Part shown: in pieces, positions 16,788-26,330 of the stretch | How the letters are laid out: each line of letters begins with the position of its first letter | Numbering within the stretch: position 1 is the stretch's first letter | Origin: Nitrospina sp. | GTDB lineage: Bacteria > Nitrospinota > Nitrospinia > Nitrospinales > JACRGP01 | Reading direction: 5' to 3' | NCBI GenBank assembly: GCA_024648695.1 | Contig: JACAVV010000008.1 | Coordinates: 62,001-126,000 of the forward strand | Length of the DNA: 64,000 nucleotides | Program-made: the position numbers and the translations under genes | The notes under the pieces: generated by a model | What the model saw: the letters and a program-made list of their open reading frames with translations, nothing else | Told to the model about the DNA's origin: nothing | The model's database searches: none

Positions 16788-17222
16788 TTATAAAAGGTTG
16801 CCGTTGTTATTTAAAATTCGTTGATACACCCACCACCAGACAAGGGATCCCATGCCTACGATGGGTATATAAATCAGGGAAGACAGAATAAACATATCCA
16901 AACCGTGCCGGATTCCGACCTCTTGGTAGCCTTGTAATCCGGAAAGCACTCCCATAAAAATGCTGTATATCAATGTTAAATAAATAATCGTTTTTTTTGA
17001 GATCAGGTTTAACAGGCGGAACAGCCAGGACGTTATGAAAATTAAAAGGAACAAGGTGAAAAAATAAATTGGAAAATTGATCATAGCCACTTTTAAAGTA
17101 TGTTCGCGTATGATTTCATCAACTTGAATGTCTTGCACAGACCATACAAGAGTGGCTAACGGAGCCCATAATGCGCCAAAGGGTGCTAAAAAGGAAGGCC
17201 AGAAAATGGGTGGCTTTTTCAT
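16788..17222 (-). CDS. Four-span integral membrane protein, unknown
   Basis: A 144-residue hydrophobic protein with about four membrane helices (PSFLAPFGALWAPLATLVW; FPIYFFTLFLLIFITSWLF; IIYLTLIYSIFMGVL; MFILSSLIYIPIVGMGSLVW). No family is recognised. Its start overlaps the stop of the phosphorylase gene by 4 bases (ATGA), so the two are translated together. Codon use is AT-richer than neighbours, as expected for a membrane protein. Confidence 0.65.
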   Translation of the reverse strand: MKKPPIFWPSFLAPFGALWAPLATLVWSVQDIQVDEIIREHTLKVAMINFPIYFFTLFLLIFITSWLFRLLNLISKKTIIYLTLIYSIFMGVLSGLQGYQEVGIRHGLDMFILSSLIYIPIVGMGSLVWWWVYQRILNNNGNLL

Positions 17223-18022
17223 GAGCTTTTTTTGTGAAGGTTCTTTACGTTGAGACCACTACCCAACATCTTGGACAGAAAATTTGTCAGGTTGCGAGTT
17301 GCTTTCAGTGAAAAACTTCTCAGTTCCATAAATGTTTTTATTGATGCGGGATGGGTGAGCACGAACCAGGTCACTTTCATTTTGGATACTTCGCCATCCT
17401 GATCCTGAAGCGAAGTGATGCGCACCAACTCCTGATCGACCGTATCCAGAATCGAGCGAACCGAAAGGATCGGTATGTCAGCTTTTCTTGCAAGTTGAGC
17501 CAATTCAAAAGTTTCCATCTCGACGGCCCGGACGGGATAGTGCCTGGCAATGTTCAACTTATGCGAGGGTTCGGCGATGACCTCATCCACCGTTAACAGG
17601 GAACCCCGGTAAACTGTAAATTGCGTCTCTTCCGCAAGCTTGAATGATTCTGGTGAAAGAAAATCCAGCGAGGCTTCCTTTATGGTTTGTTTCCTGGCCC
17701 AATCCTTGTTTCCCTGTTGTGTGAGAGCAAGAACTTTGTCGGCAATCAGAAGGTCGCCCACTTCCAGTTGGGGGTCGACACTGCCCGCGTAACCCATCGA
17801 TAAAATGAGAGACGGGGTACAATTTTTCATCAGTTCTTCAAAAGCGAGTGTGGCCTTTTGCTGTCCGACACCCGTTCGCACTAACATAATGGATTGTCCG
17901 CACCAGGTTCCTTTCCAGAAAGCCGATTTGCCTTTCTTGAAGGAATCCTCGACCTTCATTTGTTTTCTTATTTCCTCGATTTCTTCGTTGACGGCGCCTA
18001 AAATGGCAACATGGTTTCCCAT
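17219..18022 (-). CDS. Nucleoside phosphorylase / MTA-SAH nucleosidase superfamily protein
   Basis: A 267-residue member of the PNP/UDP phosphorylase superfamily. The N-terminus HVAILGAVNEEIEEI, the TGVGQQKA turn, LSMGYAGSVDP, and the base/ribose-binding VRAVEMETFELAQLARK with its Glu-Met-Glu core are clear. The MEMETxE-type spacing and N-terminus are nearest to 5-methylthioadenosine/S-adenosylhomocysteine nucleosidases and the hopanoid-associated HpnG relatives; which it is cannot be decided by eye. A C-terminal extension of about 40 residues is basic. A link to mtnA at 23.5 kb (methionine salvage) is possible. Confidence 0.8.
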   Translation of the reverse strand: MGNHVAILGAVNEEIEEIRKQMKVEDSFKKGKSAFWKGTWCGQSIMLVRTGVGQQKATLAFEELMKNCTPSLILSMGYAGSVDPQLEVGDLLIADKVLALTQQGNKDWARKQTIKEASLDFLSPESFKLAEETQFTVYRGSLLTVDEVIAEPSHKLNIARHYPVRAVEMETFELAQLARKADIPILSVRSILDTVDQELVRITSLQDQDGEVSKMKVTWFVLTHPASIKTFMELRSFSLKATRNLTNFLSKMLGSGLNVKNLHKKSS

Positions 18023-18130
18023 AAAAAAGATTTTATCTCCATTGCAGTTGAAATTACAATAGCCGGGTTTGTTTCAAGAAACAAAACCTGGACCTGAATT
18101 TTTAAAACCTGAAAAGAAAGCTCTCATTCT

Positions 18131-19501
18131 ATGCCAAAACCGAAGCGCATTCCTCCCATAAAAAAAGGAGATACGATTGAACTGGATGTCGATACACTCG
18201 CTTCGGGGGGCGATGGACTGGGCCGATACCAAGGCTATACCGTATTCGTTCCTCAGGGTTTGTGTGGTGACCGGGTTTATGGGGAGGTGGTTAAGGAAAC
18301 CCCGAATTATGCCGTACTTCGGATTCTGAAAATTCTGGAGAGGTCTGAGAACCGCATTCACCCTCCCTGCGCGGTATTCCCGGATTGCGGTGGATGCCAA
18401 TTGCAAAACCTTTCATACGATAAGCAATTCGAATTTAAAGTGCAGGTGGTCCGCGATAGTTTGGAACGATTGGGAAAACGTGAGTGGCCTTCAAGCCCAG
18501 AATTCTTTCCTGCAGAAAAACCGTTCCAGTACAGGAACAAAGGAAGCTACGCTCTGGAAACAGTGAATGACGAACTCAGAATCGGATTTTATCGTACGGG
18601 TTCCCACGAGGTGGTGGATTCCCAGGAATGTGGAATCATGATGCCTGTGATTGATTCGATTCGCGAATGGTTGCGACCATTATTGATCAAGCATCAAATT
18701 CCGATTTACAGGGAGAAGGGCCATTCAGGATTTTTGAAGGGAATTGTGGTGCGACATTCTGTTTCAACAGGGGAAACTTTGCTGGGTTTAGTTACCACAC
18801 AGGGAACTTTTTCAGAACATTTTTTAGCGGAATTACTAAATGCCGATTCGTTGCAAGCATTCGGTGTTCGTGGAGTCTTGCAAAATATCAACCCGTCCTC
18901 GACCAATGTAATATTGGGAGAAAAAAACCGGTGCCTTTATGGAAGGCCATTTATCAGGGATCGATTGGGGCCGCTTGAGTTTCAATTGTCCCTGAATTCC
19001 TTTTTTCAGGTGAACCCGTTTCAAACGGAAAAACTCTATTCACTCTTACAAAACTGGATAGAATCTGATGACAGGATCATCGATGCCTATTGTGGTGTCG
19101 GTGGAATTGGTTTATGGCTAGCTCGGTTGGGTTGTGAAGTATTGGGAATCGATGAGGTGGCTTCGGCGATTAAGGATGCGCAAATGAATGCCAGGATCAA
19201 TCGTTTGGAAAATTGCGAATTCATTTGTGGCACAGTGGAATCTCATATTGACCGGATCACTGAGGAGGGTATGGGACAAACGCTTATATTGGATCCACCG
19301 CGCAAAGGGTGCTCAGAAACATTGATTTCGGCAATATCAAATGTTCACCCGCGCAAGATAATTTATGTTTCCTGTAATCCTTCCACCTTGGCCAGGGATT
19401 TGTCCAGGCTTAAGGATTATTCGATCAGGAGTCTGGCAGTGGTCGATATGTTTCCACAAACCTCGCATGTAGAAACGGCCGTTTTACTCACTCCAAATTA
19501 A
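18131..19501 (+). CDS. rlmD: RlmD-type 23S rRNA (uracil-5-)-methyltransferase
   Basis: A 456-residue RNA m5U methyltransferase. An N-terminal TRAM domain (LASGGDGLGRYQGYTVFVPQ) is followed by an iron-sulfur motif CAVFPDCGGC with a fourth cysteine in SQECG. The SAM-binding motif is DAYCGVGGIGLWLA, the catalytic cysteine is in VSCNPSTLARD, and the general base lies in SHVETAVLL. The exact target uridine (RlmD or a related RlmCD enzyme) cannot be told by sequence reading alone. It is divergent from the phosphorylase gene. Confidence 0.88.
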   Translation: MPKPKRIPPIKKGDTIELDVDTLASGGDGLGRYQGYTVFVPQGLCGDRVYGEVVKETPNYAVLRILKILERSENRIHPPCAVFPDCGGCQLQNLSYDKQFEFKVQVVRDSLERLGKREWPSSPEFFPAEKPFQYRNKGSYALETVNDELRIGFYRTGSHEVVDSQECGIMMPVIDSIREWLRPLLIKHQIPIYREKGHSGFLKGIVVRHSVSTGETLLGLVTTQGTFSEHFLAELLNADSLQAFGVRGVLQNINPSSTNVILGEKNRCLYGRPFIRDRLGPLEFQLSLNSFFQVNPFQTEKLYSLLQNWIESDDRIIDAYCGVGGIGLWLARLGCEVLGIDEVASAIKDAQMNARINRLENCEFICGTVESHIDRITEEGMGQTLILDPPRKGCSETLISAISNVHPRKIIYVSCNPSTLARDLSRLKDYSIRSLAVVDMFPQTSHVETAVLLTPN

Positions 19502-19573
19502 GCTATTGTAATCATTCAGGTTATTAAACTAGAATGGGATGGAAACCATGTTTATTTTGGCAAATATTATTGA

Positions 19574-20701
19574 ATGAAAACAGAAACTAAAATCCAATTA
19601 TTGCAAAACACCGATTTGTTCAGTTTTTTCGACGTATCGACCCTTCAGACCCTGGCCGAGAACTGTCGGGAAGTCGCTTTAAAAAAAGATGAAGTGCTTT
19701 TTGAAGAAGGCTCTCTGGAAAATGTCATGTTTGTGGTTCTTGAAGGAGAATTGGTAATAATTAAATGCAACAAGCAAATTGCCTCGTTTGGGCCTGGACA
19801 ATATTTGGGTGAAATGAGCCTTATAGAATCCAAGCCAAGGTCTGCCTCTGCCAAATGCCTGCAAGATTCGGTTTTGATGGAAATCAACCAGGAGCAGTTC
19901 AAAAATTACCTGATGACAGAACCCAAGGCCTTGGTTTCAATAATGAAAACCTTGTCCAGTCGAATTCGCAATGATTTGGAAGTGATGGCGCATGACCTGA
20001 GGGAGTTGAGCATATTTACTCACGACATTAAAAACTGTATCACTCCCATTGGATTGATCGAGTTTTACATTGAGGACCAGATTCAGATAACCAAAGGAAC
20101 TATGCCTGCCCATATGGCTCGCCAGGGTCTGGATGAACTTGAAAAAAGTCTGGAAGTCATTTCCCTGGCAAAAAATAATTTAATGACTTTGATCAACAAA
20201 AGTTTAAGCCACGCCAAAAAAATAAAAATCGACTATAAAATGGGGAAAACCAATCTTGCGTCTTTGGTTAAGGAAACCATTGAAGGCATTGCCTGCCATA
20301 AATACTTAAAGGGAAAAAGCATTGCAATAAATTGTAGCCAGGGAGTGGACAACGCCATAATTAATGCCCTGGACATCAAAAGGGTTTTGCAGAATTTGCT
20401 TATCAACGCCGGTTATGTTACCGAGGATAATGGAAGAATTCAGGTGCATCTGAAATTGGATGGCGATGATATATTGGTCACCGTTGAAGACCACGGCTGT
20501 GGAATACCCGAAGATATCAAACCGTTTCTTCTCAAAGATACCTTCACCACTAAGGAAGACGGTAATGGGCTGGGGTTGTTATCCTGCAAATCCATCATTG
20601 AAGAGTATCATCGCGGCCGGTTTTGGTACGATTCGGTGGAGGGTGAGGGCACCCGTTTTCATTTCACACTGCCAATCATTCCCGGAGAATTCTACGAATA
20701 A
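19574..20701 (+). CDS. Histidine kinase with N-terminal cyclic-nucleotide-binding domain
   Basis: A 375-residue cytoplasmic sensor kinase. Residues 1-120 form a CRP-type cNMP-binding barrel (LFEEGSLENVMFVVLEGELV, GQYLGEMSLIE, PRSASAKC). The H-box FTHDIKN with the phospho-acceptor His is near residue 151, then the N-box LLINAGYV, the G1 box VEDHGCGIP and the G2 box GNGLGLLSC. There is no membrane segment and no adjacent response regulator. The cNMP-pocket arginine is present in PRSASA, so ligand binding is plausible. The output partner is unknown. It stands alone between rlmD and the convergent asnS. Confidence 0.88.
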   Translation: MKTETKIQLLQNTDLFSFFDVSTLQTLAENCREVALKKDEVLFEEGSLENVMFVVLEGELVIIKCNKQIASFGPGQYLGEMSLIESKPRSASAKCLQDSVLMEINQEQFKNYLMTEPKALVSIMKTLSSRIRNDLEVMAHDLRELSIFTHDIKNCITPIGLIEFYIEDQIQITKGTMPAHMARQGLDELEKSLEVISLAKNNLMTLINKSLSHAKKIKIDYKMGKTNLASLVKETIEGIACHKYLKGKSIAINCSQGVDNAIINALDIKRVLQNLLINAGYVTEDNGRIQVHLKLDGDDILVTVEDHGCGIPEDIKPFLLKDTFTTKEDGNGLGLLSCKSIIEEYHRGRFWYDSVEGEGTRFHFTLPIIPGEFYE

Positions 20702-20725
20702 GGTGGGCCCAATAGCCAGAAATGG

Positions 20726-22126
20726 TTAAAATGTCGCGTGCTTGGGTGTTCTGGGAAAGGGAATGACATCGCGAATGTTTTCCATTCCCGTTACAAACTG
20801 GACCAGCCTTTCAAAGCCCAGGCCAAATCCGGAGTGGGGCGCAGAACCAAATCGGCGTAAATCCATATACCACCAATAATCCTCTGAATTCAGATCCTTT
20901 TGCTCGATCCGTTTTAATAGCACTTCATAGTTTTCCTCGCGCTGGCTCCCGCCAATAATTTCTCCCAGTTTTGGTAGCAATACATCCATCGCGCGTACGG
21001 TTTCACCATCCTCGTTCAATTTCATATAAAATGGTTTAATGGCTTCGGGATAGTTAAACACGATGATGGGTTTCTTGAACACTTTTTCAGAAAGATAGCG
21101 TTCGTGTTCTGCCTGAAGATTGCAACCCCATTCGGTCGCGTACACGAATTTTTCTTTGGATTTTTGGAGCAGGTGAATAGCGTCGGAGTAATGAATACGT
21201 TCGAACTCATTGTCCAGAATTTGTTTCAGGGTGGCGTGAATGGTCTTGTCAATGCGCTGGTTAAAAAACTCCATGTCTTCACTGCAATGCTCAAGAATGT
21301 CTGATAACAGGAATTTGATAAACTCTTCAGCAAGATCCATATTGTCATCAAGGTCATAAAATGCCATTTCGGGCTCTACCATCCAGAACTCAGCAAGGTG
21401 CCTGCTGGTGTTGGAGTTTTCGGCTCGGAATGTGGGACCGAAAGTATAGATCTCACTCAATGCCATGGCGAACACCTCGCCTTCCAGCTGGCCGCTGACA
21501 GTGAGGCCCGTTTTGCCGCCGAAGAAATCCTGACTGTAATCGACCTGACCGTCTGTTTTGGGAACCTTGTCCAGGTCCAGGGTGGTGACCTGGAACATTT
21601 CGCCGGCCCCTTCGCAATCGCTGGTGGTGATAATAGGGGTGTTCAGATAGACGAAACCCCGCTCATTGAAAAAGCGATGGATCGAATAAGCTAAACGGTT
21701 GCGTACTCGCATCACCGCTCCCATGGTATTGGTGCGCGGACGCAAGTGGGCGATTTCGCGCAGGTATTCAAAAGAATGCCGCTTTTTTTGAAGCGGGTAT
21801 TTTTCAGGATCCGCACTTCCGTAAATTTTGACTTGACGGGCTTGCAGTTCCATCGATTGGCCCTTGCCCGGAGATGTGGCCCATTTTCCCTGGACGGACA
21901 CACAACTGCCCGTCGTGATCTCTTCTTGGATGTCCCTGAATCCATCCAGAGTGTGGTCCACGATAACCTGGATATTTTTCAAACAGGATCCGTCATTCAG
22001 TTCCAGAAACGAAAACCCGCCTTTGGAATCGCGGCGGGTGCGAACCCACCCTTCCACAGTCACTTCTTCCAGCTCTACGGATTGGGCAAACAGGACTTTG
22101 ATTTTGGTTCTTTTGGATTTTTTCAT
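20726..22126 (-). CDS. asnS: Asparaginyl-tRNA synthetase
   Basis: A class II synthetase that charges tRNA-Asn. The 467-residue length matches E. coli AsnS. The N-terminal OB-fold anticodon domain contains [20 protein letters not shown]. Class II motif 2 is [21 protein letters not shown] and motif 3 is [16 protein letters not shown]. The start is the ATG at 22126 (MKKSKRTK), because the longer ORF from 22174 adds only unrelated residues; the Shine-Dalgarno is weak. With AsnRS present, the GatCA genes at 55.8 kb probably serve Gln-tRNA formation rather than Asn-tRNA. Confidence 0.95.
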   Translation of the reverse strand: MKKSKRTKIKVLFAQSVELEEVTVEGWVRTRRDSKGGFSFLELNDGSCLKNIQVIVDHTLDGFRDIQEEITTGSCVSVQGKWATSPGKGQSMELQARQVKIYGSADPEKYPLQKKRHSFEYLREIAHLRPRTNTMGAVMRVRNRLAYSIHRFFNERGFVYLNTPIITTSDCEGAGEMFQVTTLDLDKVPKTDGQVDYSQDFFGGKTGLTVSGQLEGEVFAMALSEIYTFGPTFRAENSNTSRHLAEFWMVEPEMAFYDLDDNMDLAEEFIKFLLSDILEHCSEDMEFFNQRIDKTIHATLKQILDNEFERIHYSDAIHLLQKSKEKFVYATEWGCNLQAEHERYLSEKVFKKPIIVFNYPEAIKPFYMKLNEDGETVRAMDVLLPKLGEIIGGSQREENYEVLLKRIEQKDLNSEDYWWYMDLRRFGSAPHSGFGLGFERLVQFVTGMENIRDVIPFPRTPKHATF

Positions 22127-22422
22127 ATTGTCATTGCAAGGGTAAAGGTGCAGGCACCTGAAGGGTGTGGTCAATAGTCAATTTCGATACCAGTTTATCA
22201 TGAATTGAAATACGGTTTGTTTAAAATCCATTTAATATAAACCACTGATTTGATTATAGGTATTTCCGGGTCATGAAATATTGAAACCCGCTTTGCAGGA
22301 GCACGTTGACAAGGGTCGCGAATTTGGTTATGGTATTAAAGTCGTGCCGAACTGTTCACTCCTGGCAACGAAATCCTTCATTTGTTTATATTTTACCCTA
22401 ACCCGAAATAGAGTTCATATTT

Positions 22423-22722
22423 GTGTTTATTTTAGGAAATTTTCTGGCGGGAGTCGCCAAGATTCTACATATTATTTTAGAATTGTATATGTGGATTATT
22501 ATTATCCGCGCCTTGATATCCTGGGTCAATCCGGACCCTTACAATCCCATTGTGCAGTTTTTGTATCGCATTACCGATCCTGTGATGCACAAGGTCCGGG
22601 AAATGCTACCGATTTCCGGAATGGGAATCGACTTTTCTCCGATCATAGTGATTTTAGGAATAATATTTTTGCAAACCTTTTTGGTGCAATCCCTGGCCCA
22701 ATTCTCCCTTCAACTTCAGTGA
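22423..22722 (+). CDS. yggT: YggT family membrane protein
   Basis: A 99-residue protein with two hydrophobic blocks, typical of YggT: FLAGVAKILHIILELYMWII, then RALISWVNPDPYNPIVQFLY with the conserved WVNPDP, and PISGMGIDFSPIIVILGIIF. It starts at a GTG (22423); no ATG fits the usual N-terminus. The family is linked to osmotic or membrane stress in some bacteria and is often beside divIVA and yggU, as here. It heads a five-gene plus-strand operon. Confidence 0.88.
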   Translation: MFILGNFLAGVAKILHIILELYMWIIIIRALISWVNPDPYNPIVQFLYRITDPVMHKVREMLPISGMGIDFSPIIVILGIIFLQTFLVQSLAQFSLQLQ

Positions 22723-22728
22723 CCGATT

Positions 22729-23205
22729 ATGCATCTTGATTATCTGGATATCCTTGAAAAAGTGTTCCGTGAAAAACTGTTTGGTTATTCCCAGAAGGAT
22801 GTCGATTCCTTTATGCAGGAAGTGGCTACAGCCATGAAAGAGATGGAAGAAGAAAACAGTCAACTGCGCAAGGAAAAGGCGGTTCGGGATCGGGCGTTTA
22901 AGGAACTGGAACAACGCTATCGGGAATTGCTGGAATCGGTGGAAGCAAACTCCAAAAGTGCACAGGGAACCATTCTGGAAAAGACTGAAAAAATTGTCGA
23001 GTTGGTCAAGGAACAGGGTGAGACACAAAAGAAAAAGCTGGAGAAAGAAGCGGTCCGGCTTCATGAAGATTTGCTTAAAATAAAAGGTAACAAACAGAAA
23101 ATCGTTGGGGATATAAAATCCTCGGCCCAATCGTATCTGGATAACCTCGGGAACCCCTTTAAAAAAGCGGGGCAAGGGAATGGATCTGCCCATAAAAAAA
23201 TGTAA
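22729..23205 (+). CDS. divIVA: DivIVA-domain coiled-coil protein
   Basis: A 158-residue protein. The N-terminal DivIVA motif DILEKVFREKLFGYSQKDVDSFM is at residues 7-29, followed by a long coiled coil (about 30-150) of heptads rich in Glu, Lys and Leu. DivIVA proteins bind curved membrane and organise polar growth or division; the short helix-rich tail differs from Gram-positive examples. It starts 6 bases after yggT and its end overlaps the yggU start by 26 bases. Confidence 0.85.
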   Translation: MHLDYLDILEKVFREKLFGYSQKDVDSFMQEVATAMKEMEEENSQLRKEKAVRDRAFKELEQRYRELLESVEANSKSAQGTILEKTEKIVELVKEQGETQKKKLEKEAVRLHEDLLKIKGNKQKIVGDIKSSAQSYLDNLGNPFKKAGQGNGSAHKKM

Positions 23206-23488
23206 GACCGGAATCCAGTTCCCTGCCACCATTCAACCGCGATCATCTAAAAATGAACTGTCGGGTTTATACAACCGGGCTTTAAAAATTAAACTGACCT
23301 CGCCTCCCGTCGATGGCGCCGCCAATCGGCAACTGATCAAGTTTCTTGCTAAATTTCTTGATATATCCCCTTCGCGAATTTCTATTTTGGCAGGACAAAC
23401 CGGAAAACAGAAAACCATGCAAATTGAAGCTTTGGACGAAACTGAGTTTTTGAACAAGATTCGCCCCGTGCTAAAAATCCAGCTATGA
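23180..23488 (+). CDS. yggU: YggU/DUF167 family protein
   Basis: A 102-residue protein with the DUF167 signature: [42 protein letters not shown] and [14 protein letters not shown]. The family is small, conserved and of unknown function. It overlaps the end of divIVA by 26 bases in another frame, a strong coupling sign. A start at 23180 gives a normal N-terminus; the first 15 residues are less conserved. Confidence 0.88.
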   Translation: MDLPIKKCKTGIQFPATIQPRSSKNELSGLYNRALKIKLTSPPVDGAANRQLIKFLAKFLDISPSRISILAGQTGKQKTMQIEALDETEFLNKIRPVLKIQL

Positions 23489-23504
23489 GGAGATTAACCA
23501 GCGT

Positions 23505-24542
23505 ATGTTAAAGACGATAGAATATATTGACGGCGTTGTTCGAATGATCGATCAAACCAAGCTTCCTTTGGATAAAGAATTTGTGGATTGCAAAACCATC
23601 GATGAGGTTGGCAACGCCATCAAGACCATGGTCATTCGTGGGGCTCCGGCCATAGGGGTTGCCGCCGCTATGGGAGTGAGCTTGGGGGCTCACTCAATTG
23701 AAGCGAAAGATTTTGATACCTTCTATTCGCAACTGGAAACGATGTGCGACACTTTGGGCAAGTCGCGTCCCACAGCCGTTAATCTTGCCTGGGGCATCGA
23801 ACGGATGAAACGGGTTGCGCGCGAAAATAAGGATTTGCCCATAGACCAGCTCAAAAAACGTCTGGAGCAGGAAGCCAAAACGGTTTGTGACGAAGACATC
23901 GAAATCAATCGAAAGATGGGCCTGAATGGGCAGACTTTGATTGAAAGCGGAAATACGGTTCTTACGCACTGTAATGCGGGTGCCTTGGCAACCGCCGGCT
24001 ATGGCACGGCTTTGGGAGTCATTCGCGCCGCAGTAGAGCAGGGCAAGGATATTCAGGTTTTGGCTAATGAAACCCGTCCTTTTCTGCAAGGAGCGCGCCT
24101 GACCGTTTGGGAACTGAAAGAGGATGATATTCCTGTCACCTTGATCACCGATAATATGAGCGGACATTTCATGCGCAATGAAAAGATCCATGCCGTAGTC
24201 GTGGGTGCGGATCGGATTGCGGGCAACGGCGATGTGGCGAATAAAATTGGAACCTATATGGTGGCGGTTCTTGCTCAAAAACATGGTATTCCGTTTTATG
24301 TAGCGGCACCGATTTCTACTCTGGATCTCACTCTGGCTTCGGGAAATGAAATTCCCATTGAAGAACGGAGTTCTGCTGAGGTGGTCAGCATCAATAACCG
24401 CAGAATCACACCGGAAGGTATTGATGCCGCGCACCCGGCTTTCGACGTGACACCCAATGATCTTGTCAGCGCTATCATCACCGAAAAAGGCATTGCGCGT
24501 CCGCCCTACGTTGAAACCTTGCGCAAGTTAGCAGAATCGTAA
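23505..24542 (+). CDS. mtnA: S-methyl-5-thioribose-1-phosphate isomerase
   Basis: Converts methylthioribose-1-phosphate to methylthioribulose-1-phosphate in methionine salvage. At 345 residues, it has the MtnA N-terminus [18 protein letters not shown], the [14 protein letters not shown] block, [20 protein letters not shown] with the catalytic cysteine, and [20 protein letters not shown] with the catalytic aspartate. GAGG lies upstream of the ATG at 23505. Its stop shares one base with the next start (TAATG). No mtnB-E genes are in the window. Confidence 0.93.
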   Translation: MLKTIEYIDGVVRMIDQTKLPLDKEFVDCKTIDEVGNAIKTMVIRGAPAIGVAAAMGVSLGAHSIEAKDFDTFYSQLETMCDTLGKSRPTAVNLAWGIERMKRVARENKDLPIDQLKKRLEQEAKTVCDEDIEINRKMGLNGQTLIESGNTVLTHCNAGALATAGYGTALGVIRAAVEQGKDIQVLANETRPFLQGARLTVWELKEDDIPVTLITDNMSGHFMRNEKIHAVVVGADRIAGNGDVANKIGTYMVAVLAQKHGIPFYVAAPISTLDLTLASGNEIPIEERSSAEVVSINNRRITPEGIDAAHPAFDVTPNDLVSAIITEKGIARPPYVETLRKLAES

Positions 24543-25537
24543 TGAAGGCGATGGTTCTGGCCGCTGGTTTCGGGTCGAGGTTAATGCCCTTGACCCGCTT
24601 CATCCCGAAGCCCATGTTTCCGGTGATGAATCGGCCGGGTATCGAGTCGATTCTGGACCTGCTCCAAAAAAGTGGCGTGACGGAAACGGTCATAAATCTC
24701 CATCATCTGCCTCAACACATCATCGATCATTTTCCAGGCGGGACCTATGAGGGCATGCGCCTGCATTTTTCCTGCGAACCGGCCATTCTGGGCACGGCGG
24801 GAGGTATAAAACTGGCCCAGCCTTTTCTGGAAGACGACACGTTTATTGTTATCAATAGCGACATTCTGGTCGACATTGATTTGCGCGAGGTAATCGATTT
24901 CCATAAACAAAAGGGGTCGTGCCTGACCCTGGTTCTAAAGCCCGGTGACTCGGACAAAGCTTATGACCCCATAGAGATTGATGAAACCGGTCGAGTGATC
25001 CATCTGGTTGGAGCTTCGTCTCGCCACATAGAAGAATTTTCTTCCAGAGTGACCTTTACTGGAATCCAGGTAATGGAACCCTCCATATTTAACCGGATTC
25101 CCGAAGGAACTTTTTGTGGTACCACCCACGATATTTTTCCCGGCATGCTGGAAGACGGCTTTCCCATTTTCGGTTTCTTGTATGGCGGGTACTGGCAGGA
25201 TTTGGGAACTCCCGATAGCTACCTGCAAATTCACAAAGACTTGCTGGATGGTCTACTGTTTCTTAAACATACAGAATCCATACGGCCCTATGGTTATGCT
25301 AACACCACTCCACCGGTATTTATCGGCGAGGGATGCCATATTGACGAAACGGCAAAGGTGGGTCCCTATACGGTTCTTGGCAACGGATGTACTATCAAGG
25401 AAGGTGCCGTGGTCAGCGATTCGGTGTGTTGGGATGGAGCAACGGTGGGTGCCTTTTCAGAAGTATATTCTTCCACGCTGGGATTCAATTATGAGCTTGG
25501 TGCGAAGGAAAAAGCGCACAAGGAAATGTTGATATAA
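24542..25537 (+). CDS. Nucleotidyltransferase with left-handed beta-helix tail (sugar-nucleotide pyrophosphorylase)
   Basis: A 331-residue protein. The N-terminal GT-A-like fold has MVLAAGFGSRLMPLT and FIPKPMFPVMNRP, the NTP-binding and metal-binding signature, with NSDILVDID further on. GYWQDLGTPDSYLQIHK closes the catalytic domain. The C-terminus has hexapeptide repeats (GEGCHIDETAKVGPYTVLGN). This is the layout of mannose-1-phosphate guanylyltransferase or GlmU/RmlA-type enzymes. The sugar is not identifiable. The gene begins inside the mtnA stop codon. Confidence 0.85.
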   Translation: MKAMVLAAGFGSRLMPLTRFIPKPMFPVMNRPGIESILDLLQKSGVTETVINLHHLPQHIIDHFPGGTYEGMRLHFSCEPAILGTAGGIKLAQPFLEDDTFIVINSDILVDIDLREVIDFHKQKGSCLTLVLKPGDSDKAYDPIEIDETGRVIHLVGASSRHIEEFSSRVTFTGIQVMEPSIFNRIPEGTFCGTTHDIFPGMLEDGFPIFGFLYGGYWQDLGTPDSYLQIHKDLLDGLLFLKHTESIRPYGYANTTPPVFIGEGCHIDETAKVGPYTVLGNGCTIKEGAVVSDSVCWDGATVGAFSEVYSSTLGFNYELGAKEKAHKEMLI

Positions 25538-25540
25538 AAA

Positions 25541-25570
25541 AATCCCGCCGGAAATATTCCCGGCGGGATT
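25541..25570. terminator. Bidirectional intrinsic terminator
   Basis: AATCCCGCCGG (25541-25551) and CCGGCGGGATT (25560-25570) form a perfect 11-bp stem with an 8-base loop. On the minus strand a T-run follows at once (from the A-run at 25535-25542), so it should end the DUF3386 gene. On the plus strand the T-rich tract comes after about 10 bases, so it probably also stops the yggT-to-nucleotidyltransferase operon. Confidence 0.85.
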
Positions 25571-25586
25571 AAATGTGTGCTTTTTC

Positions 25587-26264
25587 TTATAACAGCTTGT
25601 GGTTGGCAAGAGTCATCTCATTGACGACCACTTCACCGTCCTCGCAATTGATTACCCTTCGACATTGCGGAAGGTCCGCTTCCCCGACCCGGGTGTAAAG
25701 ATCTGTATATTTTTCCGCATCATTGATCTTTTTGGTTTCCGGGTTCATGTAAAAGACAGTATATTCCCTGGTTAAAAACTTTCCGTCTGCATTTTTCACG
25801 CTGTCTTCGATATTGATCGAAAAAGAAAAGCGAGGAGTTTTGCGATTGATTTGGCGAATACGTCCTTCTTTAATTCGGTAAAACGAGCTCATGCCATCGC
25901 CGCCCATATAGACCCTTCTGCCCAGGGGATGATTATCCTCATCTCCAAAATTCAGTTTGTATTTTCCATCGGATTCAGCAAAGGTACGAAAGCCGCGGTG
26001 CCCTGCAATAGATGACAAATTTTCCGAAGCAAACTTCTTCAGTTTTTCTTCCTGAAGAGAAACTTCAATCTCTTGCGGACCTTTAACCGTCACGCTTCCC
26101 GTTTCCGTTTGTCCGTTACGATTCACTGTAATATCCGCCGTGAACCCCTTGAAGCCTTGGGGCCATCGTGCTGTGTTTCCGAATACTTCCTCCATTGCAC
26201 TGCGCGCTTGAGGATCTTCCTCCACAGTGGATTCTACATCTTTTTCCTTGGTATATGTTGCCAT
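25587..26264 (-). CDS. DUF3386 family protein
   Basis: A 225-residue soluble protein. The pattern AMEEVFGNTARWPQGFKGFT then ADITVNRNGQTETGSVTVKG, followed by IAGHRGFRTF, VYMGGDG and FYMNPETKKIND, fits DUF3386, a domain I know mainly from cyanobacteria and plastid lineages. Function unknown. The start at 26264 has AAGGAG 7 bases upstream. It follows the parvulin gene by 66 bases on the same strand and ends at the terminator hairpin. Confidence 0.72.
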   Translation of the reverse strand: MATYTKEKDVESTVEEDPQARSAMEEVFGNTARWPQGFKGFTADITVNRNGQTETGSVTVKGPQEIEVSLQEEKLKKFASENLSSIAGHRGFRTFAESDGKYKLNFGDEDNHPLGRRVYMGGDGMSSFYRIKEGRIRQINRKTPRFSFSINIEDSVKNADGKFLTREYTVFYMNPETKKINDAEKYTDLYTRVGEADLPQCRRVINCEDGEVVVNEMTLANHKLL

Positions 26265-26330
26265 GGAATTTCTCCTTAAATCATGATCATGGGTTAAATT
26301 AAAACTGTTAATACAAATTGGCTTTTGCTA

